Below, piece after piece: positions 11,580-11,716 of a DNA stretch of 11,716 nucleotides. A program made the translations under genes and the position numbers. The notes beneath the pieces were generated by a model. The model was given only the letters and a program-made list of their open reading frames with translations. It was not told the origin of the DNA and ran no database searches. Every line of letters starts with the position of its first letter. The stretch's first letter is position 1. Source of the DNA: JAVBOV01 sp031550205 (GTDB taxonomy: Bacteria; Pseudomonadota; Alphaproteobacteria; RF32; CAG-239); NCBI GenBank assembly GCA_031550205.1, contig JAVBOV010000055.1, forward strand, positions 1 to 11,716, given 5' to 3'.

Positions 11580-11716
11580 ATGTTTAAGGTTTGTTTTGAT
11601 TCTGCAAAAAAGTGCAATGATGCGGTTAAGGTTGTTTATTTTAAGCAGGCTTCCAAGCTTGATTTTTCTAAGGCGGCAAAGGTTTTGAACAAGGAAGAGC
11701 TGGAAACGCTTAAAAA
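11580..11716 (+). CDS. Start of an unidentified cytoplasmic protein, possibly leucyl aminopeptidase N-terminus (runs off window)
   Basis: The strong ribosome-binding site AAGGGGAAAA precedes the ATG at 11580-11582, and the frame is open for 45 codons to the window end. The visible residues start MFKVCFDSAKKC and include KLDFSKAAKVLNKEELETLK. Their rhythm resembles the poorly conserved N-terminal domain of PepA/leucyl aminopeptidase, but none of the catalytic domain is visible, so the name is tentative. There is no signal peptide. The gene diverges from tsaC; no good -10/-35 pair stands out in the 57-bp gap. Confidence 0.6.
   Translation, partial: MFKVCFDSAKKCNDAVKVVYFKQASKLDFSKAAKVLNKEELETLK

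Overview
The window looks like a chromosomal segment from an uncultured, probably host-associated alphaproteobacterium. The evidence is a 41-residue bL36 ending in KARQG of the alphaproteobacterial single-cysteine type, a TrmN6-like methyltransferase and EttA with alphaproteobacterial-type N-termini, an atypical class IIA HAD phosphatase, and outer-membrane biology (an autotransporter), which makes it Gram-negative. Taxonomy is inferred from protein character only; no search was run.

Layout, left to right. Bases 1-110 hold the C-terminal end of an IS110-family transposase that enters from outside the window. Bases 111-357 hold hairpins probably belonging to the element's downstream end, a second dyad-rich stretch, and an octanucleotide purine tandem repeat. 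A 1283-residue repeat-built autotransporter follows on the minus strand (358-4209). A minus-strand tRNA adenine-N6 methyltransferase (4290-5006) and a plus-strand HAD phosphatase (5036-5872) diverge from a 29-bp gap carrying one palindromic -10 box that reads in both directions. A bidirectional terminator separates the HAD gene from a convergent minus-strand gene for an exported protein with 44 cysteines in seven tandem repeats plus a C-terminal domain (5937-7385). Next comes ettA, an ABC-F translation factor (minus strand, 7487-9166), with its own terminator and an unusually long leader holding a roughly 120-nt nested palindrome. A 231-residue unknown cytoplasmic protein (9459-10154, plus) diverges from ettA and converges, with 4 bp between stop codons, on an exported 165-residue unknown (10159-10656, minus). 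rpmJ (10799-10924) has its own promoter and terminator, and is bracketed by two different heptanucleotide tandem repeats. A TsaC/Sua5-type threonylcarbamoyl-AMP synthase (10962-11522, minus) and the start of a further plus-strand gene (11580 onward, possibly a leucyl aminopeptidase) close the window.

Function. trmN, ettA, rpmJ and tsaC all concern tRNA modification or the ribosome, but each appears to be its own transcription unit, so this is not an operon. Two genes encode surface or exported proteins built from repeats (the autotransporter and the Cys-rich protein). No CRISPR array, tRNA, rRNA or toxin-antitoxin pair was seen. The observations most worth following are the structured ettA leader, the Cys-rich repeat protein, the possible leaderless trmN start, and the octamer repeat that is at once a G-quadruplex motif and, on the other strand, a Rho-loading-like pyrimidine tract.
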